From the NCBI GenBank assembly GCA_903813345.2, contig CAIIXF020000008.1, positions 39,124,867 through 39,188,866 on the forward strand: 64,000 nt of DNA, read 5' to 3'. Position numbers and translations under genes: made by a program. Of the stretch, positions 12,101 through 24,440 are shown piece after piece. Position 1 is the stretch's first letter. Each line of letters begins with the position of its first letter. The notes under the pieces were generated by a model. The model worked only from the letters and a program-made list of their open reading frames with translations. It ran no database searches and was not told the DNA's origin. Origin of the DNA: Owenia fusiformis (Eukaryota; Annelida; Polychaeta; Sabellida; Oweniidae).

Positions 12101-13050
12101 TCTATTTACCACTGAATTTCATGTTTCTTATTGATACACTGTATGTTTGTGGATACCGACATCGGTCATAAAAACTAAGAAATCTAGATTTTCAACACCA
12201 GTTTCGTCCTCGATTGAGTCATGAAATAAATTAACATTGAATTTTTTAATCATGCCATTTTTATTGTTTCAATTGAATATACATAGAATCGGTCCTTGAG
12301 GATCTTATATATAGTACTATGCATCTCCATTTCGCAATTCGCACATAACTAGGCAGGGTCTGTCTCAAGCCAATCAGAACACAATATTTCACAAAATGTG
12401 GATTCTCACCTGGTTAATTTTCACATTAAGGCTGCGTTTTTGAACTGCCCGCGACGGAAGTCAATTGCACAATATTTAATAAGTTTTCCCCCTATTGCCC
12501 TAGGTATCACGAAAAAGAACGATAATCACCTGCGGTGCAAGTTAGATGGTCACACGTTTTCAACAAAAACAGCTTATGAAAACACAGGACCATGTAATTT
12601 GCACTGCAGGGCTTATTCCCTAGCACCGCGGGCATTCAAAAATACAGCCCTAGTGAACTTGATTATACCAATATCATGATTTCAAGTTGCCATTTGATTA
12701 AAAAAGCTATAAGTATCATAGGGTATAACAGAGACATATAATAACCTCTGGGTATAACAAGGCATGTGCTTATGCAGGTCAAATGTCAAGTAGTCGGTGC
12801 TGACCTCGTTTTTACCATTTCACCTCGTAACCCAAGAAGAAAATCCTTGCAAAAAAATTCATCTGCACTCATTCAAAGTCTGGAAACTTCAAACACTTTG
12901 TTAAATCATCCTACGATTCATTGAGTCATGGACTTAAATTCTTGAGTGAATATGAATAAATCTAAATCGTCCTTATTCTTGTATTCCATGCCTACTAAGG
13001 TTCTAGGTAAATAACGAGCGGGAATATATACTGTATCTAGGGATATATCA
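12101..13050. other. Intergenic, no gene seen
   Basis: I found no exon with flanking splice sites and no repeat shared with the rest of the window. The ORF at 12398-12679 has no recognisable domain. Confidence 0.3.
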
Positions 13051-13053
13051 CCG

Positions 13054-13103
13054 AGGAGCGGGGCGGGATGGATACAGTCTGTATCCATCCCGGTCCCGCT
13101 CCT
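13054..13103. repeat. Near-perfect loopless palindrome
   Basis: The arms AGGAGCGGGGCGGGATGGAT and ATCCATCCCGGTCCCGCTCCT meet at ACAGTCTGTAT with essentially no loop. About 170 bp of T-rich sequence follows. It resembles in layout four other palindromes in this window (17152, 36729, 37070, 53448), although the sequences differ. Confidence 0.65.
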
Positions 13104-13281
13104 AAAAAAATTTTTTCAATTTTTTTTCCTATTTTTTTCAAATTTTTTTTCAAAATTTATTTTCAACATTTTCAACTTTTTTTTCTAATTTTTTATTCTT
13201 TCTCAAATTTTTGGAAAATCTCGCAATCTTTAAGAACAAGAAAACGTGTACTAGTCAAATCACTAATGGGTTTCTAACATG

Positions 13282-16200
13282 GTGATAGTTCGGGATCATA
13301 TATATTCTTAGATTTTCGGCAAACAGACTAATATGGACATTCTAAAAATTTTGATCCGCATTGCCAAGCGCGAATCGCACTCCTTCATGGTGAAAATTCA
13401 AGATGGCCGCCAAAATTATCGTCAAATATGTATATTTTTTTGATACTTTTTTTACTGCCTTTATTTCAATAAAATGTGATAAATTAATGTCTTCAGGTAT
13501 TATCTAATAATATTCCTACCAAATGAATTTTTTATTAAGTATAAACATAAGAAATAATATATAAATAATTTAATAGCGCCATCTTTTGATAAAATTATAC
13601 CAAAATTGACGTCAAAATAACAAACATTTCCCTTATTCACTGCTTCTTTTCAATAAAATTTGACAAGTTTATATTTTATCAAGGCTTACTGATAATATTC
13701 AACATATATCCGTCAAAATATTTCATTATAATCAATAAAGAAGAGTGTTGGGCAGCCCTACCTATAGGTATATATGCATTGAACTGCTCTGAAACATAAA
13801 TTAATGATTATTATTTTATTCATGCTGACCCAATTTACTTATTCTTAAATAACTGTTATCTGTAATGAAAATGTTAGATTTTCAGCACACAGACTAATAT
13901 GGATATTTTAAAGAACTCAATCCGCATTGCCAAGCATGATTCTCACTCCTTAAAATTCAAGATGGCCGCCAAAATAATCGTCAAATAAGAATATTTTTTT
14001 GATAATTTTTTTTCTGCTTTTATTTCAATAAAATGTGATAAATTAGTGTCTTCAGTTATTATTTAATAATATTCCCACCAAACAGTTTTTTATTAAGTAT
14101 AAATATAAGAAATTGCTCTTACAGCACCACCTTTTGGTAAAATTATACCAAAATTAACGTCAAAATAATAAACAATTTCCTTATTAACTTCTTCTTTTCA
14201 ATAAAATTTGACAAGTTTATATTTTATCAATGCTTAGTGATAACATTCAACATATATCTGTTAAAATATTGCATTATAACCAATAAAGAAGAGTGTTGTG
14301 CAGCCCCACCTATAGGTATATGCATTAAACTGAAACATAAATTAATAATTATTATTATTTTATTCATGCTGACCCAATTTGTTTATTCTTAAGTAACTGT
14401 TATCTGGAATAAAAATGTTAGCGTTTCTAGATTCAACAACATGTAAGTTGTAGAAAGTAGAAATGAGAGTTATATGAAGGGGGAGGGGGTATGTAAGTGG
14501 GGATAAGGTTTGTGGGTATATATTGAGGCATGTCACCCATCTTGATTTTCTGTGTGTTTCTGCACTCTGAAGTATAACAGAACTGTATTACAATTTTCTT
14601 CATTTTAGTTATATTGAAGTCAGTTTAAAGTCTAATATTCATTGTCTCTCATGTTGACGTGTATAAAGTCAACAAATTATATCAACCCAGACCAAACACC
14701 TGTACTTGCTGCCGAACAGCCCCTCTTTGCACTGTTCAAGCAGTTATAGTGGACAATGGCAAGAGATGGGAGAAAAAACGAAGCTGATAAGGATACTTGG
14801 TGGAATACACACTGAGATAGGAGCATTTCACATCTTTGGCAATCTATGAGAGAACCCTGGATGGATAATCTCCCTCTCTCAAGCTGGCATAGCCACATCT
14901 GGTACAGCTGATTCCTTTATCAAAGTTAACCAACTCGCACTAACTTGCAGAGCACATCTTATTGACAAAAAAGCCTGTGAGACACATTGTTTGTGCTGTG
15001 ATATCGATGAATAACCTCAGTTTGAGTTGGATGACTGGGTGAAAAAACAGTCCCAGCTGAATGGCTCTTCCCAATTTAAGTTCTGGTCGATGGTAATGGA
15101 TCTTAAACTTTTGAGAGGGCAACTTCAGCCTATACAAAGATACCCTTTCTGAGTTGTTGCCATGCCTTTTTATACTCAATCACACAAACTAGTCAAGGTG
15201 GCTACCGGTTCATATCCGTGACATGAACCAATTTAATGCAACACACCAATCAGTGCTTGGTGAATTCATTAAGGGAAACTAAACTGACTAAAACAACAAG
15301 GCACATGACATGAACGAAATCATACCATCTAGATATTGTTTTGGACAGTTATGAAACTACATGTAACAGTTTAGAGTCTGGTATAAGAAATAAGAGAGGA
15401 AACAGTAAAAGGAGGCATATTTATCCTGAAAATTCCCTACCTAGAAACTGGCAAGATTGTTTGTGTTTGGAGTAAAACAAGAGAGAGCTGTTTCAAATCC
15501 TTACTGCAAATGTGAGCAATATAATTATTCATGAACGAAAAAGACTTCTCGCAACCTTTGATCAGGATGTCATGTGTCAATCCACAAAAACAATCCACCA
15601 AAGACAAATAACCTTGCACACAATCAACACATTTTTTCTGAATGAACCAAATGAATATGAGTTGGATTTGACAAGGGGAGACAGTTCAGGTACTTGGCAG
15701 CACATGAAATGGCGAATTCCATTGGGCCTCAAAAAGTCTATGTCTGCCATTATTCCACTCATTGACAAGTTACACCTGGATTTCATGGAAGCAGGGGCAG
15801 AATTATAGCATGGGACAGGTGAAGCTCATTTTCACAACTGATGAATGCATTCCTCAGTCTAATAGATGATCCTTTATTAATGTTATGTTGCTGTATGATA
15901 AATTCAGCAATGACACCTCAATCAACACTGCAAGAAAGAATACATTTTTACAGAGGACTAACTTCATTATTGACCACATTCCTCCAACAGCTGACGCCTT
16001 AATGCAACACTGCAAGGGAGCATTGTACCAAGGTGTGCATATCTGGGGTCAGTTTAACAAACCAAGTCCTATCATTCCCCGGGTATCATTCCATCTCCAC
16101 AGAACTGGGGCTGGAGACCAGAGCCAAGAGACAACACTCAGAAGCCACACAGGACTACCTTAAAGCAGATGGCTGATGCTAGTCAACCATTGGTAAAGTG

Positions 16201-17062
16201 TGGTTGTCAGAAGCAGTGTTTCCCATGAAGATGTACCATGTACAAGCTTGAAGGCTACTCTAGTAAGCACATCATTGTGTGCCTGCAATGGAGAGTATTC
16301 ATTAGAATGACTAAAGTAAGGGTTTAAATATGGTAATACTAGGCCTATATAAGATGCAAGATACCCCCTATTTCCCCCCCCCATAAATTTATATGGTTGA
16401 CATCTTAGAGTTGGCATTCTACTGTAAAATAATACTATAGAATATTTTTTATTATGCATGGTACATGATACAGATCAAATCTTGGCTCTCCAAACTATTA
16501 CATGCTTCCTTCAACAGTTCAATATATTATAAAACACAGTTTTGATTTTGAACAATTTCACCAATAGGTGGCGCTATGGGAGACATTCTTCATTATGTAT
16601 TTGTCTAAATATTGTTTGGAAAGGAATCAGTTTCTACTAAAACATACAAACCTAATATATTCTGATGAAAAAAGGATGGAGATATGATAGGTACAGTACT
16701 ACAGTATATATGAAATATACATATTTTAATGATTTATCGAAAATTTGGACGAAATCTTAAAAATGGGGGGAATGAACAACCAAAATCTTCTTTTTTGATA
16801 ATCTAAATATTTTTCAGGGTAGAATTATTATAAATTGATGTTGAAATATACTAATTAACCACATTTTATTGAAAAAAAGGAATGAAAAAAATTATCAAAT
16901 GAATATTATATAATTGTCGGCAATTTTGGCGGCCATCTTGGATTTTCACCAAGAAGGAGTGCGAACCGCGCTTGGCAATGCGGATCAAAATTTTTAGAAT
17001 GTCCATATTAGTCTATGTGCCAAAAATCTAAGAATATATATGATCGCGAACTATCGAGCCAT
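13282..17062. mobile_element. Decayed ~3.8-kb composite element with inverted arms
   Basis: The left end (GATAGTTCGGGATCATATAT) and the right end (ATATATGATCGCGAACTATC) are inverted. The similarity continues through AGACTAATATGGACATTCTA, ATCCGCATTGCCAAGCGCG and AAGATGGCCGCCAAAAT. The left arm is duplicated in direct orientation: the block at about 13320-13870 recurs at 13885-14420, including GCAGCCCTACCTATAGGTATA and CAATAAAATTTGACAAGTTT. Between the arms lies broken coding sequence (see 15512). No transposase was identified. It may be a DNA transposon or a segment captured between foldback arms. Confidence 0.6.
15512..16310 (+). pseudogene. Broken ORF of a cysteine-rich-tail protein found in repeated copies in invertebrate genomes
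   Basis: The plus-strand frames give protein-like pieces separated by stops and frameshifts. One is HMKWRIPLGLKKSMSAIIPL at 15696-15755. Another is IPPTADALMQHCKGALYQGV followed by HIWGQ (about 15981-16055). A third is LVKCGCQKQCF followed by TSLCACNGEYS (about 16192-16300). The order 'PPT..AL.QH..RA.YQ....WGQ', then 'CGCKK.C', then a Cys-rich end is one I associate with uncharacterised multicopy proteins of aquatic invertebrates; this is memory, not a search. Earlier debris (around 14690-15150) may be from the same ORF. It is clearly non-functional here. Confidence 0.4.
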
Positions 17063-17151
17063 TATTGACTGGGCTATACCGTATGTTTTGGGATTTTGGA
17101 ACTTTATAAGGTATGATGTACCTAAAACCTCAGTAGGTATGAAATACATCT

Positions 17152-17289
17152 GTTATGTACGGTCGGTTTTGAATACAGGATTTATCCCGCGGGAAATATG
17201 TGTATCTCCCTCGGTCCCTGCGGTCCCTCGGGAGATACACATATTTCCCTTGGGATAAACCCTGTATCCAAAACCTCCCAGTACATAAC
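17152..17289. repeat. Imperfect 138-bp palindrome with GGTCCCTGCGGTCCC loop
   Basis: The left arm runs GTTATGTACGGTCGG ... AAATATGTGTATCTCC and the right arm GGAGATACACATATTT ... CAGTACATAAC. The loop contains CGGTCCCTGCGGTCCCTCG. The arms differ by a few substitutions, including compensated changes in the GGGATAAA segment. It is 46 bp from the stop codon of the neighbouring ADP-ribosyltransferase. Confidence 0.7.
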
Positions 17290-17335
17290 CCTTATTTAAC
17301 TTCTTGAAATGTAGGCTGTACATTATATGAAATCC

Positions 17336-18428
17336 TTACTTTAACAAACTGAACAGGATTACGAAAATGATGAATGTTGACAATTCAATATTAACTAAAA
17401 CATGAACACTGCTGCTTGGAGTAGGACGAGGAGTGGGGACATTGCACAAATCATCAACACTGCTATTGGTCTTACTTAGCAATGCTGCTGCTCCCTTCGA
17501 ACGCATTTTGTAGACGCTTATACGTTTATCTCGTCCGTTCATGTCGTGAATTGTTCTTGTTGTTAAGGATATTATCTCAAAAAATTCAGTCGGGGGAATC
17601 AGCACCTCCTTTTCATTCGGCTCTACGGATAGTCTTTCAATATCTGCCCCAAAGCAAGTGTTGATTTCATACAAAGTTGGTTTTGCAGACAGATAAGCGT
17701 GATTTTCGTTCTTAGATGTGGATGCGAACTGTCGGAAATTGATTAAGTCACCATTCTTAAGCTGTGAGTGAGACCCCTCAACTCCTCGGTAAACATCTAT
17801 GCAAGTTTTCGTTTTCAGTTTACCCGTACCTTGTTTTATTTGCTTAAAGAACTCTTTCCATCCCTCCATTGGATTGTTTTTTATATCAGTGACATTGCTA
17901 CTCTCGAGTGCGAGTATACGACTACGTGTGGCAGCATTGAACTGTTTCTGGCACTCGGGTAAAGGAGCAGTGTAGGCAGATATCGCACGACCCTCGCTTT
18001 TATCAAGACAATATGGATATACTATGGCTTTTGAGTTAGTAGCTTCATAGTCATCAACATATTTCAAAGCCGTATCTATCGCTGGGTTTGCACTGGTTTC
18101 TTTTCTGTCTTCAAGAAGTTCTTTGATTGCCCTCTCGGTAGCTCTGCGATCCGTTACGTTTATCATGTCCAATGCGTTTCCGTTCAGAGGGTCAATAACC
18201 GGTTTGTCGATTGTAATCCGTTCATCGCGTTCACTCTCTGTTGTTTCATTAACTTTGCAGTTATACACAGCCTATAAATCAAAATATTTGTTGTAATTAT
18301 TGATATCAAAATCTGGTTCATGCAAACTATATGATTTTATGAACAAGCTTTTTGTTCAGATTTACAGAAAATGAATTATTTTTTCTTACCAATAAAGCGC
18401 ATACGCCTACAATTCTCTGCGTCAACAT
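17336..18428 (-). CDS. ART-like: Secreted GPI-type NAD:arginine ADP-ribosyltransferase (ecto-ART)
   Basis: Two exons on the minus strand, 18428-18390 (ATG) and 18271-17336 (stop), give 324 residues. The enzyme would transfer ADP-ribose from NAD to arginine on extracellular or secretory proteins. The first exon plus the start of the second encode a short signal peptide (MLTQRIVGVCALLAVYNC). The ART catalytic triad is visible: R175 in CIDVYRG, S-T-S at 197-199 in FRQFASTSK, and E233-x-E235 in NEKEVLIPP, the R-S-ExE signature of arginine-specific enzymes. Paired cysteines fit the secreted fold. The C-terminus is a Ser/Pro/Thr-rich linker followed by a hydrophobic tail (LSTFIIFVILFSLLK) with no cytoplasmic extension, as in GPI-anchored ART1-like proteins. 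Sequons such as NVT and NET are present. Exon 1 depends on the phase-0 donor TTG/GTAAGA and is a good inference, not a proof. Confidence 0.88.
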
Positions 18429-18642
18429 TCTGAGCTTGATTCTCTTAGGCTACAAAACGCTCAGCTCTACGGTGTCACACACTACAGTAGTAACTAAAAA
18501 TGACATGAACGTAATGTATATATCATATCAGGTGACCATCAAAATGTAGGGTGTCCAGGAAGTGAAGTTATAAGAGCTATCACTTTATTGGATGAAATTC
18601 TTAGCTTATTACACTATTGTCATACTCTGTCTAAAGCCCGGT

Positions 18643-19060
18643 ATACACCAATGGGACAAGTTGGGACCTCCATAGACTTAACATTGCGTGAAACCTTTTG
18701 GGATTTTGCCCCATGGAGTCCGTGGGAGTTTTGCCATGGGGCAAAGTAATCAAGGTTCGATAGGACTCAGTGGGATTCGATGGGCAATTTTGGATTCGAT
18801 AAAGCAGAGTATACACCAATGGGGCAAGTTGGGACCCCATAGACTTAACATTGCGTGGGACCTCGTGAGACTTGGAGTCCGTGGGACTCAATGGGACTCT
18901 GTCGGATTTTGCCCCATCGAGTCCCATGTGGTCCCACGTGGGACTCGGTGGGATTTGATGGGGCAAAATCCCACGGAGTCCCATCTTGCCCCATCATACA
19001 CCAATGGGACACGGTGGGATTTGACGGAACTACATGGGGCTCGATTGGATTTACTAATCA
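18643..19060. repeat. GGGACTC/CCCCAT-rich imperfect repeat block
   Basis: The segment TATACACCAATGGGACAAGT ... GACTTAACATTGCGTG occurs twice, 166 bp apart (18643, 18809). A third partial ACACCAATGGGACACGG is at 19000. Between them, words such as TGGGACTC, CATGGAGTCC and TTGCCCCAT recur in both orientations, with a palindrome at about 18907-18970. It is probably a short element with inverted and direct sub-repeats. The overlapping ORFs on both strands are artefacts of this composition. Confidence 0.55.
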
Positions 19061-19424
19061 AAGTCTGTTGATGTTCGGCGATTTAAAAAATCATGATTGT
19101 CATAAATTTCCAAAATATTTTTTGAAAGAGCAAGAACATTCAAACATGACAGGCTTGTAACATATTACATCCAATCGGTTGCCAGATTCGGATGAAGAGG
19201 AGTGTACGTTTGGGAATTGAAAAGTCCAACTCGTCAAGTATTAAGACTCCTGCACAACGCATTTATTTTATCAGAAATGAAAATCCTAAAATCGCAGAGA
19301 AATGGTTGACCCTTTTTGGCGTAGTCAAGCTGAAATCGAGGCCAATCTGAATATTGATATATTCTACTCGTGTTCCACGATTCCATTGCTTATCGATGTT
19401 CTATGTTGCAACACTAAACATCTC

Positions 19425-19975
19425 CTTCCCAATTTTTTCCTCAATTACAATAGGTGGAAAATTGATAATTTTGATGAATGTTGTGGAAAATTGATAATTT
19501 TGATGAATGTTTGAAGATCGTCATTCCCATGTAAACCAATGGGAAATGGTGGGTTCGGGGAAAATCAGAAATCGGGATATCTATTCAGTAAAAGATTCAG
19601 CAAAAAATATTAATATCTAGAAAATTGAATTGTCTAACCTTTTTGTACACTAAGTATTTAGTTTACTTGATGAATACTAAAGTTACATAATTTTTCGCCT
19701 CCTGTGTTATTTCGATAGGAGAGGTTTTTTGAAAAACAATTTTGACTTTAAAGCCCTATAACTTTGTTGAACCTGAAGAAACATTTTTTTGTTAAATGAA
19801 AGTTAGCAAATTCTGATGGATTGATATTCTGTCATATGACTTGCGGCAAACCTACCATTTCCCATTGGTTAACATGGGAATGTCGATTTTCAAAAATTCA
19901 TCGAATTTATCATCAATTTTCGACCTATTGTAATTGAGGAAAAAAATTGAGAAAATTTGGAGGTATTGGAAAGTC
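19425..19975. repeat. Inverted-repeat element with TTCCCATG..CCAATGGGAAATGG arms
   Basis: The left half reads CAATTACAATAGGTGGAAAA ... TCCCATGTAAACCAATGGGA. The right half carries the complement: CCATTTCCCATTGGTTAACA ... CGACCTATTGTAATTGAGG. A 29-bp tandem duplication (GTGGAAAATTGATAATTTTG, twice, 19455-19511) sits in the left arm. No coding capacity. Confidence 0.6.
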
Positions 19976-20940
19976 ATTTTACAGTATAAGTAATTTCATC
20001 GCAGGTTAAGGAAATAAAAATTCAAACGTAAAGAGGCTTTAAGACGTAGTTCAATGGGGGAGCTAAGGTTGCCAAACTTATGGAGGGGAGTGTAATAACA
20101 TTATAACCGATCGCATGTGTTAAAATCCAGGATTCTGAATCATTTTTATATCTGTTCGATATAAATATTTTTTGAATAAGTAGTCTAAGAAGTGTAATAA
20201 ATATGATGGTAGTGAAATTCTACCACTGCTGCCATCTTTGTGTAGGCTAAAAACTTGGTTACTTTTGGGATTCAACATAAGCTATGCCTTTAAGATTAAA
20301 CTGCCCCTTTCTGACAAAAATACGCCATACCGTTTTCAAAAAGATGTAACCACTCCTGACTAACAATATTCGCCATGGATACTATTCTACGATTTATATT
20401 ACTTTTTAGAATTGTTTAAAGCCGGTTTCGGTAAACAACTCAGTGCTTTTCGACCGTTGTAAAAGGGTAGTTGGTCCTATCAAATTATTGTCCTACTCTC
20501 CATTTATTTATTTGGTGACCTAAATACAACTCTTTCCTTCATTATCTTATACACAATCAGGGCCAGTAAGGGCCGTTAAGAAAGAGGACCATAATCCCTG
20601 GGGACCATCATTTCACACCGTGACGTCCTGTTATAATACTAAAACCAGTTTTACAGTCAGTTCAGAAGCAAATGTCCTCCTCAACAAAGTCAAATAAACC
20701 ATATGTCCGATCATCTTGGAGAATTTTATTTTTATCAAATCATGTACATTTTAAATTGATTTGGATCTTGGCATCTGCTCTATATTCTTCTCAAGTTATG
20801 GGAACTGAAATTAAAAGATCACAAGATACAAAAATGTTTGGATGACGTCTAACGTGTTGTTTTTGAAACCTAAGAACAACATTGAGGATCTTTGCAACCT
20901 AGTTAGTACAATGAAGTTCCTCAAACTTACTTGACATTTA
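19976..20940. other. Intergenic, no gene seen
   Basis: I found no supported exon. A short segment at 20205-20260 (TTCTACCACTGCTGCCATCTTTGTG) resembles 21325-21350, near the next gene, and may be a repeat fragment. Confidence 0.3.
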
Positions 20941-22620
20941 CTATACATTTCTTTTCACGTTTGTATTTGGGTTGTGATCATTATAGGGGTCGCTTCTGTC
21001 CCCATACGTAGTCTTAGCTTTGTAGTTACTTCGCATGACTTCCTGCGCGCGCACATATTCAGCGAACGTCAGGTATCCGTCATCGTTTTGGTCCTCGTCT
21101 AAGAAGTTGTCAACTATTCCTAAACGTATAATGCAAAGAATGAAAAAATAATTATTTATCATTAAAGTACAGTGTTCAATAATCCCTTGTGGGACACATG
21201 GTCATCATTCTGATACTCATAGCATCTCTCTCTATTGCATCCAGAAGGATAGAGATGGAGAGGGCGTGGCTTACCATGATGCATGCCCATGATATATTTG
21301 TGGGATGACATAATATAACAGAAGTTTACCAGTGCCGCCATCTTTATATCGACCTAAAACCTAACGTTTATATTGAAGCAAGCGAACTCACTTTGAATGC
21401 TTTTGAACCTGTTATTAGCCAGCTTTTCATAAAATGCTTCTCTTTCTTCCCCCTGTAGGCTTGTTTTCGGTTTGGAGAAATCACCCATCCAGTGATTGTA
21501 CCCTTTCCAGAGTTCTAAACCATCTAGTTTGTTGTTTTCGTCATGATCGTTTATCCTAAAACATCAAGAATAACCACAACTCATGATTTCTTCCCGATGT
21601 CCTTGTATAGTTTTTCTTCATATCATAGAGAGACGTGGAATTCAATTAAGTTAAATTTGTAAATAACTATGCAGATTATAAATTGTAAGTGTGCAACATC
21701 GGAGTAACAATATTTCATAATTGTATGTTTTTGCCTTTGTATACCCTATATTCCTCATTTTAAAATACACGTGTATCTATTGCACCCATTTCTTAGGGTC
21801 ATTCAAATTCTTCATATTCTTTATTTTACATGAGTACCAACACCATATACCTTTTTGTAGGCCTAATTGTGCCTCGGATATTTCACATGCCCCCGTATTC
21901 TATATTTTTTTTATCTATTTTTATCCCTCACAGCCAATCATCATATTCCATATTTTTCCACCCCATAACTCCACCCCATATATTTCATATTTATTATTTA
22001 CCCTTCATATTCCATTTTACCTCTTATAATAAATATTTTGCCTCTATTTAATTTAGAAACCCCTTTTAACGTATGGTTCAGTAGAACAAGGATTACACGC
22101 TACTTTGAAATATATGGTGTGCTACATAAAACGTTGACATCATAATGAATATTAAACCATGTTTACTCTAATCAAGAATACACAAGATTTACTTGAAGAA
22201 ATGGAACAATCTTTCATTGTTCGTCATTTTAGTCCAATCCACTTTGTCCATTTTACCACCGTAGTGCTCCTTCATGTGCCTACAAACATCAGGGAGATGA
22301 TACTGTAGTTTGATACACAGGAGATTATGAGGGAAAACATACAGGAGAAAGGGGGAACTTAAGAATAATGGATGATTAACGAAAAATGTGCAGGTGCGTA
22401 ATTACAATTACAGAACTGGGAGAAGGGCGTGATCTACGACCCAGGAGTCTGTTTTTGTACGATCATAAAGTATCCCAGGGGATGATACTCACTCGGTGTC
22501 TTGTAGTACTTTCTCTACACTTCCGGGATCATCGGGGTCAAGGTCGGGGTTACTGTGATGGTCATGGCTTCTTATTATCACAATCAAACCAAGCATCACA
22601 AAAAGCTGATATTGCACCAT
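20941..22620 (-). CDS. MCFD2-like: Secreted EF-hand protein, MCFD2/CGREF1 type
   Basis: Four minus-strand exons, 22620-22493, 22279-22193, 21555-21392 and 21119-20941, join in phase to 185 residues. MCFD2 binds calcium in the secretory pathway and acts with the lectin ERGIC-53 as a cargo receptor; that role is carried over from the family and not shown here. Residues 1-18 form a signal peptide (MVQYQLFVMLGLIVIIRS). A His/Asp-rich stretch (HDHHSNPDLDPDDPG) and EHMKEHYGG follow. The first EF-hand is DHDENNKLDGLE in exon 3, close to the 'DxDGNNxLDGLEL' of MCFD2. The second is DEDQNDDGYLTFAEY in exon 4. The two loops are separated by a long linker (about 45 residues). The tail (YGDRSDPYNDHNPNTN) is acidic/polar, with no clear KDEL-type ER signal. 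All splice sites are GT-AG. Confidence 0.85.
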
Positions 22621-24440
22621 GTTTTACTTGAATGTCCCCGATCTAAGAATAATAATTAGACTTACAATACAGATGTGTGGTAACTAATTAGATTTACAAA
22701 TGAAATACGACATTACCATGCAAAATGTCACCCATGCAATCCGTTACAGACGCCGACCGCCGAACATTGTTACAAAAGCCGAACATTAACCGCCAATTAC
22801 CGCCCATGGTCCTATTTGAGAGAAACCCCGTAAGGCCCAGGAGAGGAGTAATTATAAGTACTAGTGGTAAAAGTGGCTAAAAGCTGGAGTAAAATCACTG
22901 ATTAAGTAAGATAATATTTCGTTCTGGTCCCCCTGTATAAGAAGCCACCTGGGTCTCTTGGTCACTTGTAAAATACGGATAACCGCAGAATAACTTTGTT
23001 AATTAAAAAATAAGTAAAACGAATGAACAGATAAAAAAAATCAAGTTATACTTAACGGCGATAAAAAAACAATGCTATACTCTCATGTTGTAGTTTATGA
23101 ATTTTGAACAAATAATTAAAACTATAGGCCTTTCAATTGCTTTGCTAAAATGGGTAAATAAGCAGTATAAGAAACAATAGAGTAATATTTCAAATTAATT
23201 ATTGATCAATTAAACGAATACTATGAATTATAACTGTTAAAAATTACAGGAAAATGGATAAAGCAAAACTCACCTTACAACGGTTAAATCTCGATTTTTT
23301 CTAACTGTCTTGGTTTAGTGCAAAACAGTTATTGTTAAAGGTATGTTTTGCCCAATAGAACACAGCCAAGTGACACCAGTTGCCAGAGGGAAAATACATC
23401 CTTACTGTTTCACAACATACAAGCCATTAAATGAAAAACAGTATATTAAGGGAAAAGCTCTAGACGATAGAAACACTTGGAGGGTCGCTTAATTAGTAAT
23501 TAGAAAAACAGCAACTCCCCACAAATAAATATAATGTATATCTGATTAGATACCACCCATGACGTGACAAGGCACCATATCAGGGAGTCTTTCTTGGGCA
23601 AAGGCCTTATACTATTTAGACATCAGCTTTCAGTTTGACCAAATCTAGACTTCCTTCTTGAGCAGATTATATAAAATTAGAACCAAATTCGTCTCCATGT
23701 GTTTGAGTACTCAAATGCGCCCGTTTTGAACTGAGTGTCCATTTTGGAAAATTACTACTTTAGATATTCCGATATGGCATAGCCTACGTATAAATGTCTG
23801 GGTTATCAATTGCAAGGATTGCAGCTTGCGAAAAATGGTGGCCATTTTGAATCAAGCTACCATATTGAAAATTTCACCCCGAGCACAAGGATGATTGGAG
23901 GCTAGAGTTCCAACTCGATATTCTTTATCTCCAAGTAATGCGATATTGCCGATCATGCCTGTATATTTCTACGGCTGCAGAGGAAGAATTAACGATATTC
24001 TCCAACAAAGCTACAGCCGTCATTATTGTCGATATATACCTGGCTATAAATTCACAATCAGCATTAATGATCTTGATCATTTTTGTGTGTTTTGAATTTT
24101 TTTCTTTGGTAATAAGACCAAAACTTGCGATTCAAATTTTGAGGTGAGAAATACGACTCCAGGACTGACATTAGCTTTGTTAAAGAATATCGATGTTGCT
24201 TAAGCCTATGAGATCTGAACCAAATCAATCAACCAGTTTTTTTAGTTATTGCCCGGGCAGACAAGTACATGCTCAAGGGCATGAACGGACGAACGGCTTC
24301 TCTATACCCCTACTCGAACCTCGTTTATTGGGATAACATTTTCATTTCACTTCTTCAAAAAGAGCTTCACTTAAACTCTTTTATGTTTAATTAAGTAATC
24401 TTGGATCTCACTTAACCTTATCAGAATACCAGGACGCTGG
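22621..24440. other. Intergenic, no gene seen apart from a repeat remnant
   Basis: At 22733-22790, GTTACAGACGCCGACCGCCG and nearby AACCGCC words look like a decayed copy of the GTTACAGACGCCGGACGCC terminus of the element at 34605. The rest shows no supported exon. Confidence 0.35.

Noticed and set aside
18631-19160. Overlapping ORFs of 101-127 residues rich in Trp, Gly and Pro on both strands
   Set aside because: They follow from the GGGACTC/CCCCAT repeat composition; no codon bias, domain or splice context.
21721-22051. 102- and 73-residue aromatic-rich ORFs
   Set aside because: Both are translations of AT-rich intron sequence of the MCFD2-like gene (opposite strand), rich in Phe, Tyr and Ile as expected by composition.
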